In this document: positions 46,281 through 55,557 of the stretch, one piece after another
How the letters are laid out: every line of letters starts with the position of its first letter
Numbering within the stretch: the stretch's first letter is position 1
Assembly (NCBI RefSeq): GCF_029714205.1
Contig: NZ_CP121648.1
Span: 2,232,001 to 2,296,000, forward strand
Source: Methylobacterium sp. CB376
Lineage (GTDB): Bacteria; Pseudomonadota; Alphaproteobacteria; Rhizobiales; Beijerinckiaceae
Direction of reading: 5' to 3'
Length of the DNA: 64,000 bases
Position numbers and translations under genes: made by a program
The notes under the pieces: generated by a model
What the model saw: the letters and a program-made list of their open reading frames with translations, nothing else
Databases searched by the model: none
Told to the model about the DNA's origin: nothing

Positions 46281-46829
46281 TCAGAACACCTGCGAGGAGA
46301 CCGCGTAGAGCAGGCCCGACAGGAGCATGGCGACCGGCAGGGTGAGCAGCCACGCCATGGCGAGGTTGCGCAGGGTGCCGGGCTGCAGCCCCGAGCGGTT
46401 CGCCGCCATGGTGCCGGCGGCGCCCGAGGACAGGACGTGCGTGGTCGAGACCGGCAGCACGCCCAGGAAGTTGAACAAGCCCGACCAGACCACCGCGACG
46501 GTGGCGGGCAGCGAGTGGCTGCAGATGACGGTGGCGACGGCGTTGGCGGTGTCGTGGAAGCCGGTCACGAACTCGAAGGCGAGCGCGATGGTCAGTGCCA
46601 CGAAGGGCAGGATGACGGGCAGGGAGGTGACGACCGCCGTTCCGGTCTCGATGACGTCGATGCGGATGCCGCAGGCCGCGCAGAGCAGCGCGCCGCCGAG
46701 CACCGCGACGAAGATCGCGGCGGCGAGGACGGAGGTCCGGCCGTCGAGATTCGGCCGCCCCTCCTTCGGTTGCGGCGTTCCGGAGGGACCCGCCACCGGA
46801 CCCAAGCCGCCGACCGCCGAACGCGACAT
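46281..46829 (-). pseudogene. Inorganic phosphate transporter (Pit) with large internal deletion
   Basis: Pit permeases have about 500 residues; this frame has 182 from ATG 46829. The N-terminal part is normal up to GFHDTANAVATVICSHSL and WSGLFNFLGVL. It then jumps directly to PVSTTHVLSSGAAGTM and runs normally to the usual end MLLSGLLYAVSSQVF. Compared with E. coli PitA, roughly 300-370 central residues are gone, yet the frame is kept. The junction codes for GVL-PVS, where both sides would share a CTG. The product would lack most membrane segments and cannot be a working permease. A dispersed hairpin repeat lies just upstream. Confidence 0.85.
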
Positions 46830-46960
46830 CGCCGCTCCCCCGTTCTGGCCGGACTCACGCGCGAGTCCTTGCGCGGACCCTGATCCGCGGGGGGCGACAC
46901 CCGTGTGACAGGCGCGGGCAGGTGCCGCGGGGGCCGGAGGGATCAGGGCAGGCGCGGCCG

Positions 46961-47041
46961 TCATCCGAAATCCGGCGGATTGCTTCGCCATCTCCCATTT
47001 CGGCCATGCGGATGTCGGGTCGGCTTCGCTCAGGCGCCGCG
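46961..47041. repeat. Dispersed multi-hairpin repeat, third copy
   Basis: Closely related to 29922-30064: CATCCG, GATTGCTTCGCCATC, CATTTCGGCCATG, CGGATGTCGG, then CTTCGCTCAGGCGCCGCG, with a GTCGG word duplicated. It occupies the 340-bp gap (46830-47169) between the deleted Pit gene and the next gene. I see no gene in the rest of that gap. Confidence 0.85.
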
Positions 47042-47169
47042 CGGGCGTGTCATCCGCTGCCCGGAACTGATCGTCCGGAAAGCGGATCGCGGGCCGTGAG
47101 GCGGGGCCGCCGCGGCCCTCGCCGCGGCGGCCCTTCAGCCCCGTCCTGCGTCATGCCGGCGGGACGCGC

Positions 47170-47892
47170 CTACTCCATCATGCCCATCAGGTCGCCGACG
47201 CGCATGTTGCGGATGGAGTCGAGGGACATGCCGCCCATGCCGCCTCCCATCCCGCCCATCATGCCGCCGATCTGGCGCATCCAGTAATTGGCCTGCCGCA
47301 TGGCCGAGCGGCTGCCGGGCCCGCCGAGCCCGGCGAGGCCGGCCGGGATGCCGTAGCCGCGCCCGGCGACGTGCCGTCGCGACGCCGCGCGCGGGACCGG
47401 GCGGTCCATCATCGCGGTATGGGCGTAGCCGCGCCGCATCGCCAAGCGCGTCGGAGCCGGCCGGGGCGTCATCATCCGGGGGACGGGCCGGGCGGTCATC
47501 AGGCGCGGGGCGGGCCGGGCCTGGGCCATGCGGCGGAGCTGGACCGGCCGCGCGGCGGCTTGACGCTCCGCGATCCGCCGCTCGGCGACTCGGTGCCTGG
47601 TGATTTGGCGCTCGGCGACTTGCCGCTCGGGGCCACGCGCGACCGGGCGCGGCGCCGCTGCCTGCTGGGTCGGGGCCTGCACCTCGTTCATCACGGTGCG
47701 GCAGGCGGGACTCAGATTCGCGGATTCCCGCCGCAGGCAGGAGGTGATCGCCCCGATATTGGGGATCGCCGAGGCGCAGAGGCGCCAGACGTCCGGCGTG
47801 CAGGCAGCCCGCTGCTGGGCGGTGCCCTGCGCGAAGGCGGGCGGGCCCGCGAGCAGCAGCGTGACCGCTGCGAGGACCGAAGAGGATCTCAT
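47170..47892 (-). CDS. Secreted small protein with cysteine-containing N-domain and Arg/Pro, Met/Gly-rich tail
   Basis: This 240-residue protein has a clear signal peptide (MRSSSVLAAVTLLLAGPPAFA). A conserved-looking domain of about 50 residues with four cysteines follows (AACTPDVWRLCASAIP, ITSCLRRES, PACRTVM), a pattern found in small secreted alphaproteobacterial proteins. The middle is low complexity, with near-repeats (VAERQITRHRVAERRIAERQ) that reflect a short DNA repeat around 47558-47640. The end is Met/Gly-rich (GGMMGGMGGGMGGM). The function is unknown. It is 12 bp from the end of the truncated permease frame. Confidence 0.75.
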   Translation of the reverse strand: MRSSSVLAAVTLLLAGPPAFAQGTAQQRAACTPDVWRLCASAIPNIGAITSCLRRESANLSPACRTVMNEVQAPTQQAAAPRPVARGPERQVAERQITRHRVAERRIAERQAAARPVQLRRMAQARPAPRLMTARPVPRMMTPRPAPTRLAMRRGYAHTAMMDRPVPRAASRRHVAGRGYGIPAGLAGLGGPGSRSAMRQANYWMRQIGGMMGGMGGGMGGMSLDSIRNMRVGDLMGMME

Positions 47893-47904
47893 GCGCGTGT
47901 TCCT

Positions 47905-49290
47905 CTACCAAGTGAGGCTGACAGCTTCCTCGAAGAAGCCGCCCTTGTCTCGCGCCCCCTCAACAACGCGGCGGTGTGGCGGCGCACGGCCTGCGGCGCT
48001 TTTCTTCGAACAACACAGTCCGATCTGGTCGTATCGAGCGCCCGTGGTCAGGCCGTGCGGGTCCGCGGGCGGGCGGCGTGGCCGACGCGGCTGTAGCGGC
48101 GGCCGTAGCCGAAATAGATAGCCCCCGAGCAGCGCGGCGAAGACCATGAAGAACAGGTTCGAGCGGTAGGGCGTGCGCCAGGTCGGGTGGATCGCCGCGA
48201 AGAAGCGCGGCAGCAGCCGGTCCTGCGCCATGGCGTAGAAGACCCGCGACTGGCCGTAGAGCAGCACCAGCATGACGGTGCTGAAGCCCGCGATGACGCC
48301 GAGCGTCACCAGCGCCTGCAGGGACGGGAAGGGTGTGCGCGCGATGGCGGTGGCGACCGGGGCGGCATCGCCCCGCATCGCGTCGGAGCGCACGAGGCCG
48401 GTCAGCACGGCCGCGAAGGCGATGTACAGGACGGTGCAGATCGCGAGGGAGCCGAGGATCCCCACCATCATGGTGCGCTGGGGGTTCTTCACCTCCTGTG
48501 CCGCCGTCGAGACCGCGTCGAAGCCGATATAGGCGAAGAACACCACCCCGGCCGCCCGCATGATCCCGCTGCAGCCGTACTCCCCGAAGGTGCCCGTATC
48601 GTCCGGAACGAAGGGGACGTAGTTCTGCGCCTTGACGTAGAACAGGCCCACCCCGCTCACGGTGAGCACCACCGCGACCTTGACGACGACGACCACGGCG
48701 TTGACCCGGGCCGACTCGCGCGCGCCGCGCATCAGCCGGAGGGAGATCACGCAGACGATCAGCACCGCCGGCAGGTTGACGAGGCCGCTGGTCCGGGTGC
48801 CGTCGGCGAGCGCGACCGTCTCGAAGGGCGAGTGCAGCAGCCGCGGCGGCAGGGCGATGCCCCAGCCCTGCAGCAGCGTCGCGACGGATGTCGACCGGCT
48901 CACCGAGACCGTGGCGGCCCCGACCGCGTATTCGAGCACGAGATCCCAGCCGATGATCCAGGCGACGAACTCGCCCATCGTGGCGTAGGCGTAGGTGTAG
49001 GCGCTGCCCGAGACCGGGATCATGCTGGCGAGTTCGCTGTAGCACATGCCCGCGAAGGCGCAGCAGAGGGCCGCGATGGCGAAGGAGATGACGACCGCCG
49101 GCCCGGCATGCTCGGCCGCCGCGATGCCGGCGAGCGAGAACAGGCCCGCCCCGATGATCGCCCCGATCCCGAGCCCCACGAGACTCCAGGGGCCGAGGCT
49201 GCGGTGGAGCCCGTTCTCGCCCGCCGCCGCGTCGGCGTTGAGCCGCGCGAGCGGCTTCGTCCGCAGCAGCCCGCCCGTCGCGCTCGCCAT
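47905..49290 (-). pseudogene. Cationic amino-acid permease (APC family) with internal deletion and frame change
   Basis: The first 390 or so residues form a normal APC permease: LVGLGIGAIIGAGLFSLAG, GSAYTYAYATMGEFVAWIIGWDL, FFAYIGFDAVSTAAQEVKNPQ. After FAALLGG the frame leaves the family and reads about 70 unrelated residues to 47905. In another frame, 48048-48119 encodes IYFGYGRRYSRVGH and a stop, which looks like the usual C-terminal end of such permeases. So the last membrane segments were deleted and the tail put out of frame. ATG 49290 is preceded by GGAGGTGGCG. The gene is probably dead or makes a truncated product. Confidence 0.8.
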
Positions 49291-49401
49291 CGCCACCTCC
49301 CCGGACGATCAGCGCGCGCGGATGATGGGCCGGCCGATCAGCCGCTCAACGCGCGAGCTGCCGCAGGGACCGCCGGACTTCGCCGGTCCGGGGCGGGTGC
49401 C

Positions 49402-49650
49402 TCAGGGGGCGGCGGCGAGGTCCGCCGGCGCGCCCGCCTCCTCCTCCGCCTCCGGCTCCTCGTCCCAGATCGCGGCGCGCGCGGGCAGCAGCCGGGCGAC
49501 CAGGGCAGCGATCTCCTCCGGGAACGTGCCGCTGCGGTCGAGGGCGAAGGCCGTGTCGAGGGCGGGGACGAGGCTGTCGATCAGGGGGCCGGGCGATCGG
49601 TCGGCGCGCGGACTCGCCGCCGTCTCGGACAGGGGCGCGCGGGCGAGCAT
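49402..49650 (-). CDS. Small acidic hypothetical protein
   Basis: I do not recognise this protein of about 82 residues. From ATG 49650 (CCAGGAG upstream) it contains LIDSLVPALDTAFALDRSG and EIAALVARLLPAR helices and an acidic tail (DEEPEAEEEAG). There is no signal or membrane segment. A longer frame to 49758 would add an Arg-rich stretch that looks non-coding. Moderate doubt remains. Confidence 0.5.
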   Translation of the reverse strand: MLARAPLSETAASPRADRSPGPLIDSLVPALDTAFALDRSGTFPEEIAALVARLLPARAAIWDEEPEAEEEAGAPADLAAAP

Positions 49651-49910
49651 GGCGGGGCCGCTCCTGGGCACGCGCCGCCGCGCGCGCCGGGCCGGGGCGG
49701 CGCGCGGGAGGCTGCGACTGACGACGATCGATGAAGCGGGACTATAGGGGCGCTGCATGAACGGCGGCTGACACGACCGGCCCGGCGGCGTTCAGGGAGC
49801 GTGGCTCCGGGGATGTCGCGCGGGATTCCGCGCCGCGGCGCGCCCCGGGGCCGGTCGGGCGAGGGGCCGGCGATGAGCGGGCGGAGCCGCGACCCCGCCC
49901 TCGCCGCCCC

Positions 49911-50855
49911 TCAGGGGAACTGGACCGCGTCCACCACCTGGCGGAACCGCGGCAGGGTGGCGTCGCGGTCCTGCGCCCGCACCACCCCCACCGCCCGGAA
50001 GTAGCCGTCGGGCTTGAAGCGGATCGTCTGCGACACCACCACCGCCATGCCGGAGGGGATGTCGGTCGCCCGCGCCACCAATTCGTGCCAGTCGGCGCCG
50101 CCCTGCCGGAAGCTCTGCGCGCGCTCGATGGCGAAATCCTTGAGGGTCTGGTTGGAGTAGAGCGCCGCCTTGGCGAAGGCGTCGCGCTGGTCGGGCGGGA
50201 GCGGCGGCTGCACCGCCTCGGCCAGAACCAGGATGGGCTGCTCCAGGCTGGTCATCTGGTCCTTCGGCCCGTCGGTGTAGAGCACCGAGTTGCCGGCCAG
50301 CACCCGGACCGGCCGGAAGCCCGCCGTCTCGGTCACCCGGAAGGGCAGGGCGGCGACCTGCTGGTCGAGGCTGAGCGCCGCCCGCACCCGCACGCTGGTG
50401 AGCATCTTGCGCATCGCCTCGTCGGTCTCGGCGCCGGGCAGCATCTGGCCGATCACCAGCCCGGTCACGGTCGGGTCGGCCACCAGCAGCACCCACTTGG
50501 CGATGGTCGGGGCCCCGGGCTGCTCGATCGGCTGCTCGCCCGTGAACAGGATGCCCTTGGCCTCGCCGGCGAGGGTCAGCTCCTCGCGGTTCTTCACGGT
50601 GAGCCCCTGGGCCTTCAGGCTCTCGGCCGTGAAGCTCGCCGTGAGGGCGGAGAAGTCCTGCGGCGGCAATTCGACCACCGAGACCGTGGCGCCGCCGCCC
50701 GGCCGCTCGAATCCGGTGAAGCGGCGGGAGACCTGCATGTCCTGGATCGGCTCGAAGCCGAAGCGGGAGCCGGGCGGATAGACCGGCTCGGCGGCGTGGG
50801 CCGCGCCCGCCAGGACGAGGCTCACGAACAGGGCGGCGAGGACGCGCAGGGACAT
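49911..50855 (-). CDS. Hypothetical secreted protein, 314 residues
   Basis: A signal peptide (SLRVLAALFVSLVLAGAAHA) is followed by a soluble protein with no domain I can name. It begins EPVYPPGSRFGFEPIQDM and holds many polar strands (VSVVELPPQDF, GILFTGEQPIEQPG, KWVLLVADPTVTGLV), suggesting a periplasmic alpha/beta fold. Similar hypothetical proteins occur in Hyphomicrobiales, as far as I recall. It stands alone, with its own start region before 50855. Confidence 0.75.
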   Translation of the reverse strand: MSLRVLAALFVSLVLAGAAHAAEPVYPPGSRFGFEPIQDMQVSRRFTGFERPGGGATVSVVELPPQDFSALTASFTAESLKAQGLTVKNREELTLAGEAKGILFTGEQPIEQPGAPTIAKWVLLVADPTVTGLVIGQMLPGAETDEAMRKMLTSVRVRAALSLDQQVAALPFRVTETAGFRPVRVLAGNSVLYTDGPKDQMTSLEQPILVLAEAVQPPLPPDQRDAFAKAALYSNQTLKDFAIERAQSFRQGGADWHELVARATDIPSGMAVVVSQTIRFKPDGYFRAVGVVRAQDRDATLPRFRQVVDAVQFP

Positions 50856-50928
50856 GGTCGCGATCTCCTGCGGACGGCTCTGCGAGCCGACCGGGTGCAG
50901 GGCGCGATGCGTCGCCGCCCGGCCGCTG

Positions 50929-51669
50929 TCAAGCGCGGCCGGACAGGGTGACGCGTCGCAGTGTCAGGTTCACCCGCCCGCCCGGCGGCACCGGCTCCGG
51001 CAGGGGCGGCGCCCCGAGCAGGTCGGGCGGCTCCGGGACGATCCGGTCCACGCCGTGGAAGATCAGCCGCGAGGCGCCGCCGATGACGAGGGCGTCGCCG
51101 CTGCGCAGGCGCAGGGAGCGGGTCGGATCCCCCCGCCGCGGGCCCCCGTGGCGGAACAGCGCCGTCGCCCCGAGGGAGAGCGAGAGCACGGGGGCGTCGA
51201 GCGCGTCCTCGTCCCGGTCCTGGTGCAGCCCCATCCGGGCCCCCGGCGCGTAGAGGTTCACGAGGCAGGCCTCCGGCGGGTCGGGATAGGCCGCGAGGTC
51301 GCTCCAGGCCGCCAGCAGGGCGGGCGGGATCGGCGGCCAGGGCGCCCCGGTCCCGGGATGCGCGGGCTGGTAGCGGTAGCCGGCTTGGTCCGAGACCCAG
51401 CCGAGGCGGCCGCAATTCGTCATCCGCACCGAGAAGGGCTTGCCCGTCCGCGGCATGGTCGGGGTGAAGGCGGGCGCCCGCGCGAGCACGCGGGCGAGGT
51501 CGGCGGCGAGCGCCGCCTGGCCGGCGGCGTCGAGGTAGCCCGGATAATGGATCAGGCCCGGCGCGAGTTCGATCAGGAGCGGCCCCCTCGGCGTTCGCTC
51601 GAGCCTCCATAGCACGTCCTGCCGAAGCGGATGCCGGTTCGGCGTAGACCATGCGGCGCAATCAAACAC
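50929..51669 (-). CDS. AlkB-type DNA/RNA alkylation-repair dioxygenase
   Basis: This Fe(II)/2-oxoglutarate-dependent enzyme of about 246 residues removes alkyl groups from nucleic-acid bases. The iron ligands are visible in MGLHQDRDE (H-x-D) and FHGVDRI (H). The 2-oxoglutarate-binding arginines fall in RVNLTLRRV. The substrate-side motif NLYAPGARMGLHQD and the nucleotide-lid region PFSVRMTNCGRLGW are typical. The start is uncertain: the first 20 residues from 51669 have no family match, and an in-frame GTG at 51612 is an alternative. Confidence 0.9.
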   Translation of the reverse strand: MFDCAAWSTPNRHPLRQDVLWRLERTPRGPLLIELAPGLIHYPGYLDAAGQAALAADLARVLARAPAFTPTMPRTGKPFSVRMTNCGRLGWVSDQAGYRYQPAHPGTGAPWPPIPPALLAAWSDLAAYPDPPEACLVNLYAPGARMGLHQDRDEDALDAPVLSLSLGATALFRHGGPRRGDPTRSLRLRSGDALVIGGASRLIFHGVDRIVPEPPDLLGAPPLPEPVPPGGRVNLTLRRVTLSGRA

Positions 51670-51872
51670 CTGGAGCAGCGCCCGAGTGCACCGTGATCGG
51701 GCTCCGCTCCACGCAGAATCGCATGGGGCAATTCCGCTCGGTCCCTTGGTGTCGCATCATGCCTCGCCGACGCGGTCCTTCGGCTCGCCGCCGAACCGGT
51801 GACCCCCTCGGCACCGGCCGGTCCCGGCCGGCGGAAGGATGCTGAGGCCCCGGGCGGCGCCTGTCCCGCCCC

Positions 51873-52067
51873 TCAGCCCGGCAGCCGGGGCGATCCCTCG
51901 TCGGTCTGGCCCGCCTCGCGGGCGGCGCGGGCGCGCTCGGCCCTCAGCTCGCGCTCCGCCAGCAGCCAGAATTCCAGGTCGAAGCCGTCCGGGCGGTGGT
52001 TGCGCTCCCAGAGCTCGTGGGCCCGCTCCCGGATCTGCTCGGGCGTGATGTCGGGAAGGCTTGCCAT
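51873..52067 (-). CDS. DUF2934 family protein
   Basis: This 64-residue protein has the DUF2934 core: PDITPEQIRERAHELWERN followed by DGFDLEFWLLAEREL. Such small proteins are common in alphaproteobacteria, often linked to stress responses, and have no known activity. ATG 52067 is clear. Confidence 0.85.
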   Translation of the reverse strand: MASLPDITPEQIRERAHELWERNHRPDGFDLEFWLLAERELRAERARAAREAGQTDEGSPRLPG

Positions 52068-52439
52068 CTCGGTTCCGATTGCCGCGCGGCGGCCGGCGGC
52101 CGCCGGGCCTGACGAGGATGCGCCGCCCGGCGCCGCGGAGCCTCGCGGCTGCGGCGGGCAGGCTCCGTCCTAACGAGGAACGCATGCCGTCGGGTCCCCG
52201 TCCGTCTCGATCCTTTCCGCGCGGGGACCCGGGTTGCGGCGGCGGCCGCGAGGGCCGCGCGATCCCCCCTCCATCCTCGCCCGGGCGAGCCCGAGGGGGC
52301 GGCCCCGGTCTCGGGCCGTCCCGGCCAAGCGCGCCGGGCAGCCATGTCCGAAAGCCCGATGGATCCTGCCGGCCGCTCCGGTTATTGACATAGGTGAAAT
52401 CCGGCCCAACGGCGCAGTCTTGCCGCTCAGGTGACGACC
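52068..52439. other. Intergenic region between DUF2934 and the 107-residue gene
   Basis: About 370 bp with divergent genes on each side. A near-match to the general-stress promoter (GGAAC at 52177-52181, 17 bases, CGTC) points rightward but lies about 240 bp from the gene. No repeat or gene is convincing. Confidence 0.4.
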
Positions 52440-52763
52440 ATGACCGACCCGGTGACCCACTGCCTGCGCAAGCTCGACCACGCCTCCGGCGTGACCGCGG
52501 CGGGCGCCAGCGCCCTCGTGACCGAGGCGCTCGACGAGCTCGAATCGGCCTATGGCCGCGCGTCCGAGCGCATCGTCGCCCTGGAGGCCGTGCTCCACGA
52601 CTACGACGACCGGGTCTCGCACCGGCGGGGCACGCCCTTCCACCGCTTCCTCGTCACCGCGATCGACCGCCGGCAGGGCCGGCTGGTCGAGGGCCGCCTG
52701 ATCGAGGGCGACCGGTCGACGAAGCGGGCCGGCCGCCCCCTCGCGGCGATCCGGCACGGCTGA
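52440..52763 (+). CDS. Small hypothetical protein
   Basis: I do not recognise this 107-residue soluble protein. It starts at ATG 52440 (AGGTGACG upstream; GTG 52431 is possible). It contains probable helices (ASALVTEALDELESAYGRAS, ERIVALEAVLHDYDD) and a basic C-terminus. There is no signal or membrane segment. A weak hairpin (GAGGT...ACCTC) follows the stop. Confidence 0.6.
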   Translation: MTDPVTHCLRKLDHASGVTAAGASALVTEALDELESAYGRASERIVALEAVLHDYDDRVSHRRGTPFHRFLVTAIDRRQGRLVEGRLIEGDRSTKRAGRPLAAIRHG

Positions 52764-53081
52764 GAGGTGGAGATCCCTCGACCTCCGTCACACCACTCCG
52801 CGGTGATGCCAGAACGATAGCGTGGCCTGTCCGGTCCGCCTGTCGCGACGGGGCGGGGCCCGACAGGGGCGCGACCTCGCGGCGGCCGCCGTGATCGAGC
52901 GACGCGCTCGCGACGCGAATCGCGCGATGTCCAGCCGCTGAGGCTCCCTGACCCCTGACCCCGCCGCGTCGCGGGCCGCCGGAGCGGCGCGCCGGCCGGT
53001 CAAGGTTTTGTCCGATGCCGGTGTATCCTCGGCCCCGCGCCGCCGCGGGACGGCAGGCGACGCTGCGACCGGAGGAGAGGC
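52764..53081. other. Intergenic region before the glycine-rich membrane protein
   Basis: About 320 bp with no gene. A GGAGGAGAG ribosome site lies directly before the ATG at 53082. No promoter or repeat is clear. Confidence 0.4.
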
Positions 53082-54509
53082 ATGCAGCCCGTCACGCCGG
53101 CGATCTGGTCCCCCGCCGAGGCCGCCCTGTGGGACCGGATCGCCGCCCATCCCTTCGAGGTGCCGGGCCGGAACCTCGACTTCACCCGCCGCCTCGCCCG
53201 CGACCGGGGCTGGTCCCTGGCCTTCGCCCGCGGCGCCGTGGCGGAGTATCGCCGCTTCTGCTTCCTCGCCTGCCTCGGGGCGGGTCCCGTCACGCCGAGC
53301 GAGGAGGTGGACGAGGTCTGGCACCTCCACCTCACCGACTCGCGCGACTACTGGGACGTCTGGTGCCGCGACGTGCTGCGCACCCCCCTCCACCACGAGC
53401 CGGCGGCGGGCGGACCGGCCGAGCGGGCCCGCCTCGTGCGCCAGTACGCCGAGACCCTCGCCCGCTACGAGGCCCGCTTCGGCCCGCCCGGCCCGCTGTT
53501 CTGGCCGGGCACGCGGGCGCGGTTCCGCAGGACCCCCCGCTACCGCACCGTCGACACCGACCGGACGATCGTGCTCGCCCGCCCGCGCCTGCTGCGCGGG
53601 CCCCTGCGCGCGGCCGCTGCCCTGGCGGCCCTGCTCGCGGGGCTGGGCGCGCCGCAGGCCGCGGCCCTGCCGGCCGATCCCCTCGACTTGCCCGGACCGC
53701 CCTTCCTCCAGCTCTACGCGGGGCTCGCGGCGGCCGCCCTCCTGATCGCCCTGGCGCTGCGCGCCGCCTGCCGGGGCGGCGAGGCGCCGGCCATGCCGAA
53801 GCTGAGCCTGCCCGACCTCGCCTACCTGGCGGGGGGGCCGCAGCGCGTCGCCGACGTGGTGGCGCTGGCCCTCTACGAGCGGGGCGGCGCCTCGGTCGAC
53901 CCGGCGAGCCGGCGCATCCTGGTCTGGCCGCACCGCCCGCCGCTCCCCTCGGAGCTCGAACCGTTCCGGCCGCCCGCGGGGGACCGCAGCCGCGCGGAGC
54001 TGCGGGCCGCCCTCGACGCCCCGGTCGAGCGGCTCTCGCACGCGCTGGCCGCGCGCGGCCTCGCGCCGCCGCGGGAGCGGGTGCGCCTGCTGCGGGGGAT
54101 CGGTCTGGCGGTGCTGGGGGCGGTGCTCGCCCTCGGCCTCGCCAAGCTCGGGGTCGGCCTGTCGCGGGACCGGCCGGTCGGCTTCCTGGCCCTGATGATG
54201 GGCGCGACGGCGCTCCTCGGGCACTGGACCCTGCTGCATCCCGTGACGCGCACCCGGGCGGGCGACCGCGTCCTGGAGGTCTACCGCTCCCACCACGCGC
54301 GGGCGGCGCGGGCCCCGCTGCCGAGCGAGGTGCTGTTCGCCTTCGCGGTCTCCGGCGCGCTCGCGCTGGTCGGCACCGAGCTGACCGGCTTCGTCGCCTT
54401 CCTGCGCCCGCCCGGCGGCAGCGACGGCGGCGGGGGCGGCGACGGCGGCGGTGACGGGGGCGGCGGGGGAGGGGGCTGCGGCGGCTGCGGCGGTGGCGGC
54501 GGGGATTAG
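53082..54509 (+). CDS. TIGR04222/GRDP-like membrane protein with Gly-Cys-rich tail
   Basis: This 475-residue protein combines three parts. The N-terminal region (about residues 10-140) has EEVDEVWHLHLTDSRDYWDVWC, as in glycine-rich domain-containing proteins. Two hydrophobic segments lie around 180-230, followed by a soluble region with LSLPDLAYLAGGPQRVADVVALALYERG, the TIGR04222 motif. Two more hydrophobic segments lie near 345-390. The end is a GGGGGCGGCGGGGGD tail. The type is usually uncharacterised and membrane-bound. Its stop overlaps the convergent pseudopilin gene by 4 bp, within a GGGG-ATTAG-CCCC mini-hairpin. Confidence 0.82.
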   Translation: MQPVTPAIWSPAEAALWDRIAAHPFEVPGRNLDFTRRLARDRGWSLAFARGAVAEYRRFCFLACLGAGPVTPSEEVDEVWHLHLTDSRDYWDVWCRDVLRTPLHHEPAAGGPAERARLVRQYAETLARYEARFGPPGPLFWPGTRARFRRTPRYRTVDTDRTIVLARPRLLRGPLRAAAALAALLAGLGAPQAAALPADPLDLPGPPFLQLYAGLAAAALLIALALRAACRGGEAPAMPKLSLPDLAYLAGGPQRVADVVALALYERGGASVDPASRRILVWPHRPPLPSELEPFRPPAGDRSRAELRAALDAPVERLSHALAARGLAPPRERVRLLRGIGLAVLGAVLALGLAKLGVGLSRDRPVGFLALMMGATALLGHWTLLHPVTRTRAGDRVLEVYRSHHARAARAPLPSEVLFAFAVSGALALVGTELTGFVAFLRPPGGSDGGGGGDGGGDGGGGGGGCGGCGGGGGD

Positions 54510-55054
54510 CCCCGGGGCGCGGCGCCGGCGGGCGCGGCCCTGCGCTCCTCCTCGAAGGGGCAGAGCCGGATCGTCTCGAGGGCCAGCGCGCCGCGGGCGG
54601 TCTCGACCTCGATCCGCTCGCGCAGCGGCACCCAGCGGATCGCCGGCTCCCGGTCCGGCGGGCGCGGGACCGGCGGCACCGGCTCGGGCGGCGGCGGCGG
54701 CAGGGGGAGCGCCACGGGGCTGAGCCGCACCCGGAAGCGGCGCCCGTCCGCCTCCTCCCAGCCGCCCGCCGCGGCCTGGGCGAGGTTCACCGGCTGGACG
54801 AGGAGCGAGCGCGCCACCCGCGCGGCCGCGACCCGGTCGTCGATCCACAGCCAGCCGAGGCGCGACTGCACCAGGCCGCGCTGGAGGGCGAGGCTCAGCA
54901 TCGCCACGATGGCGAAGGCCGCCAGCGCCTCGACCAGGGTGAAGCCGGCCCGGCCCGCCTCGCCCGAGATCCGGCCGGCCGCGGCGCGGATGCCGGCCCC
55001 GCGCGGGCGCCGCGCGGGGCCGGGACGCGCGTCACTCGCGGCCGATCGGGGCAC
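54506..55054 (-). CDS. Type II secretion minor pseudopilin (GspH/I/J-type)
   Basis: The prepilin signature G-FTLVEALAAFAIVAMLS is present, with cleavage expected before F. A one-helix hydrophobic stem, a globular region and a proline-rich loop (LPLPPPPPEPVPPVPRPP) follow. I propose GTG 55054, overlapping gspG by 23 bp, which gives a leader of about 37 residues; no ATG is available nearby, so the start is uncertain. It would form part of the pseudopilus tip. Which of H, I or J it is cannot be told. It is the last gene of the secretion cluster. Confidence 0.75.
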   Translation of the reverse strand: MPRSAASDARPGPARRPRGAGIRAAAGRISGEAGRAGFTLVEALAAFAIVAMLSLALQRGLVQSRLGWLWIDDRVAAARVARSLLVQPVNLAQAAAGGWEEADGRRFRVRLSPVALPLPPPPPEPVPPVPRPPDREPAIRWVPLRERIEVETARGALALETIRLCPFEEERRAAPAGAAPRG

Positions 55055-55469
55055 CGCCGCGCTGCCCTTCGGGCCCCAGGGAGAGGATCGCGTAGGGGCC
55101 CGCCTTGCCGGGGGCCCGGTACTCGTAGGGACGTCCCCAGGGGTCGGGCGGCACATTGGTCTGCTTCAGGTAGGGACCGCCCCAGCTCTCGGCGGAGGGC
55201 GGGCGCTGCACCAGGGCCTGCAGGCCCTCGCTCGTCGAGGGATAGCGCCCGTTGTCGAGGAAGAAGAGGTCGAGGGCCGAGGCGAAGGACTCGATCTGCA
55301 GCTTCGCGGTCCGCTCGCGGGAACTCGACAGGTAGCCGAGCACCCGCGGGCCGGCGAGGCCCATCACGAGGCCGAGGATCACCAGCACGACGAGGAGTTC
55401 GACGAGGGTGAAGCCGGCGCGCGCGTCGCGGCGCGCGGGCGGCGGGGACGAGGGGCGGTCGAGGATCAT
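55032..55469 (-). CDS. gspG: Type II secretion major pseudopilin GspG
   Basis: This protein of about 145 residues has the prepilin motif G-FTLVELLVVLVILGLVMGLAGPRVLGYL after a short basic leader. The C-terminal GspG signature includes LDLFFLDNGRYPSTSEGLQAL, WGGPYLKQ and DPWGRPYEYR. It polymerises into the pseudopilus after cleavage by the peptidase encoded two genes upstream. ATG 55469 gives a leader of about 18 residues; longer starts at 55505 or 55550 are possible. Confidence 0.95.
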   Translation of the reverse strand: MILDRPSSPPPARRDARAGFTLVELLVVLVILGLVMGLAGPRVLGYLSSSRERTAKLQIESFASALDLFFLDNGRYPSTSEGLQALVQRPPSAESWGGPYLKQTNVPPDPWGRPYEYRAPGKAGPYAILSLGPEGQRGGAPIGRE

Positions 55470-55557
55470 GCGCCGGAACCCGGGATCATCATGGCAGCGG
55501 AGCATCCGGTGAGGGAAGAATAAGGCATCGTGTGGACAGGTCGCGGCCACGGCAGGA

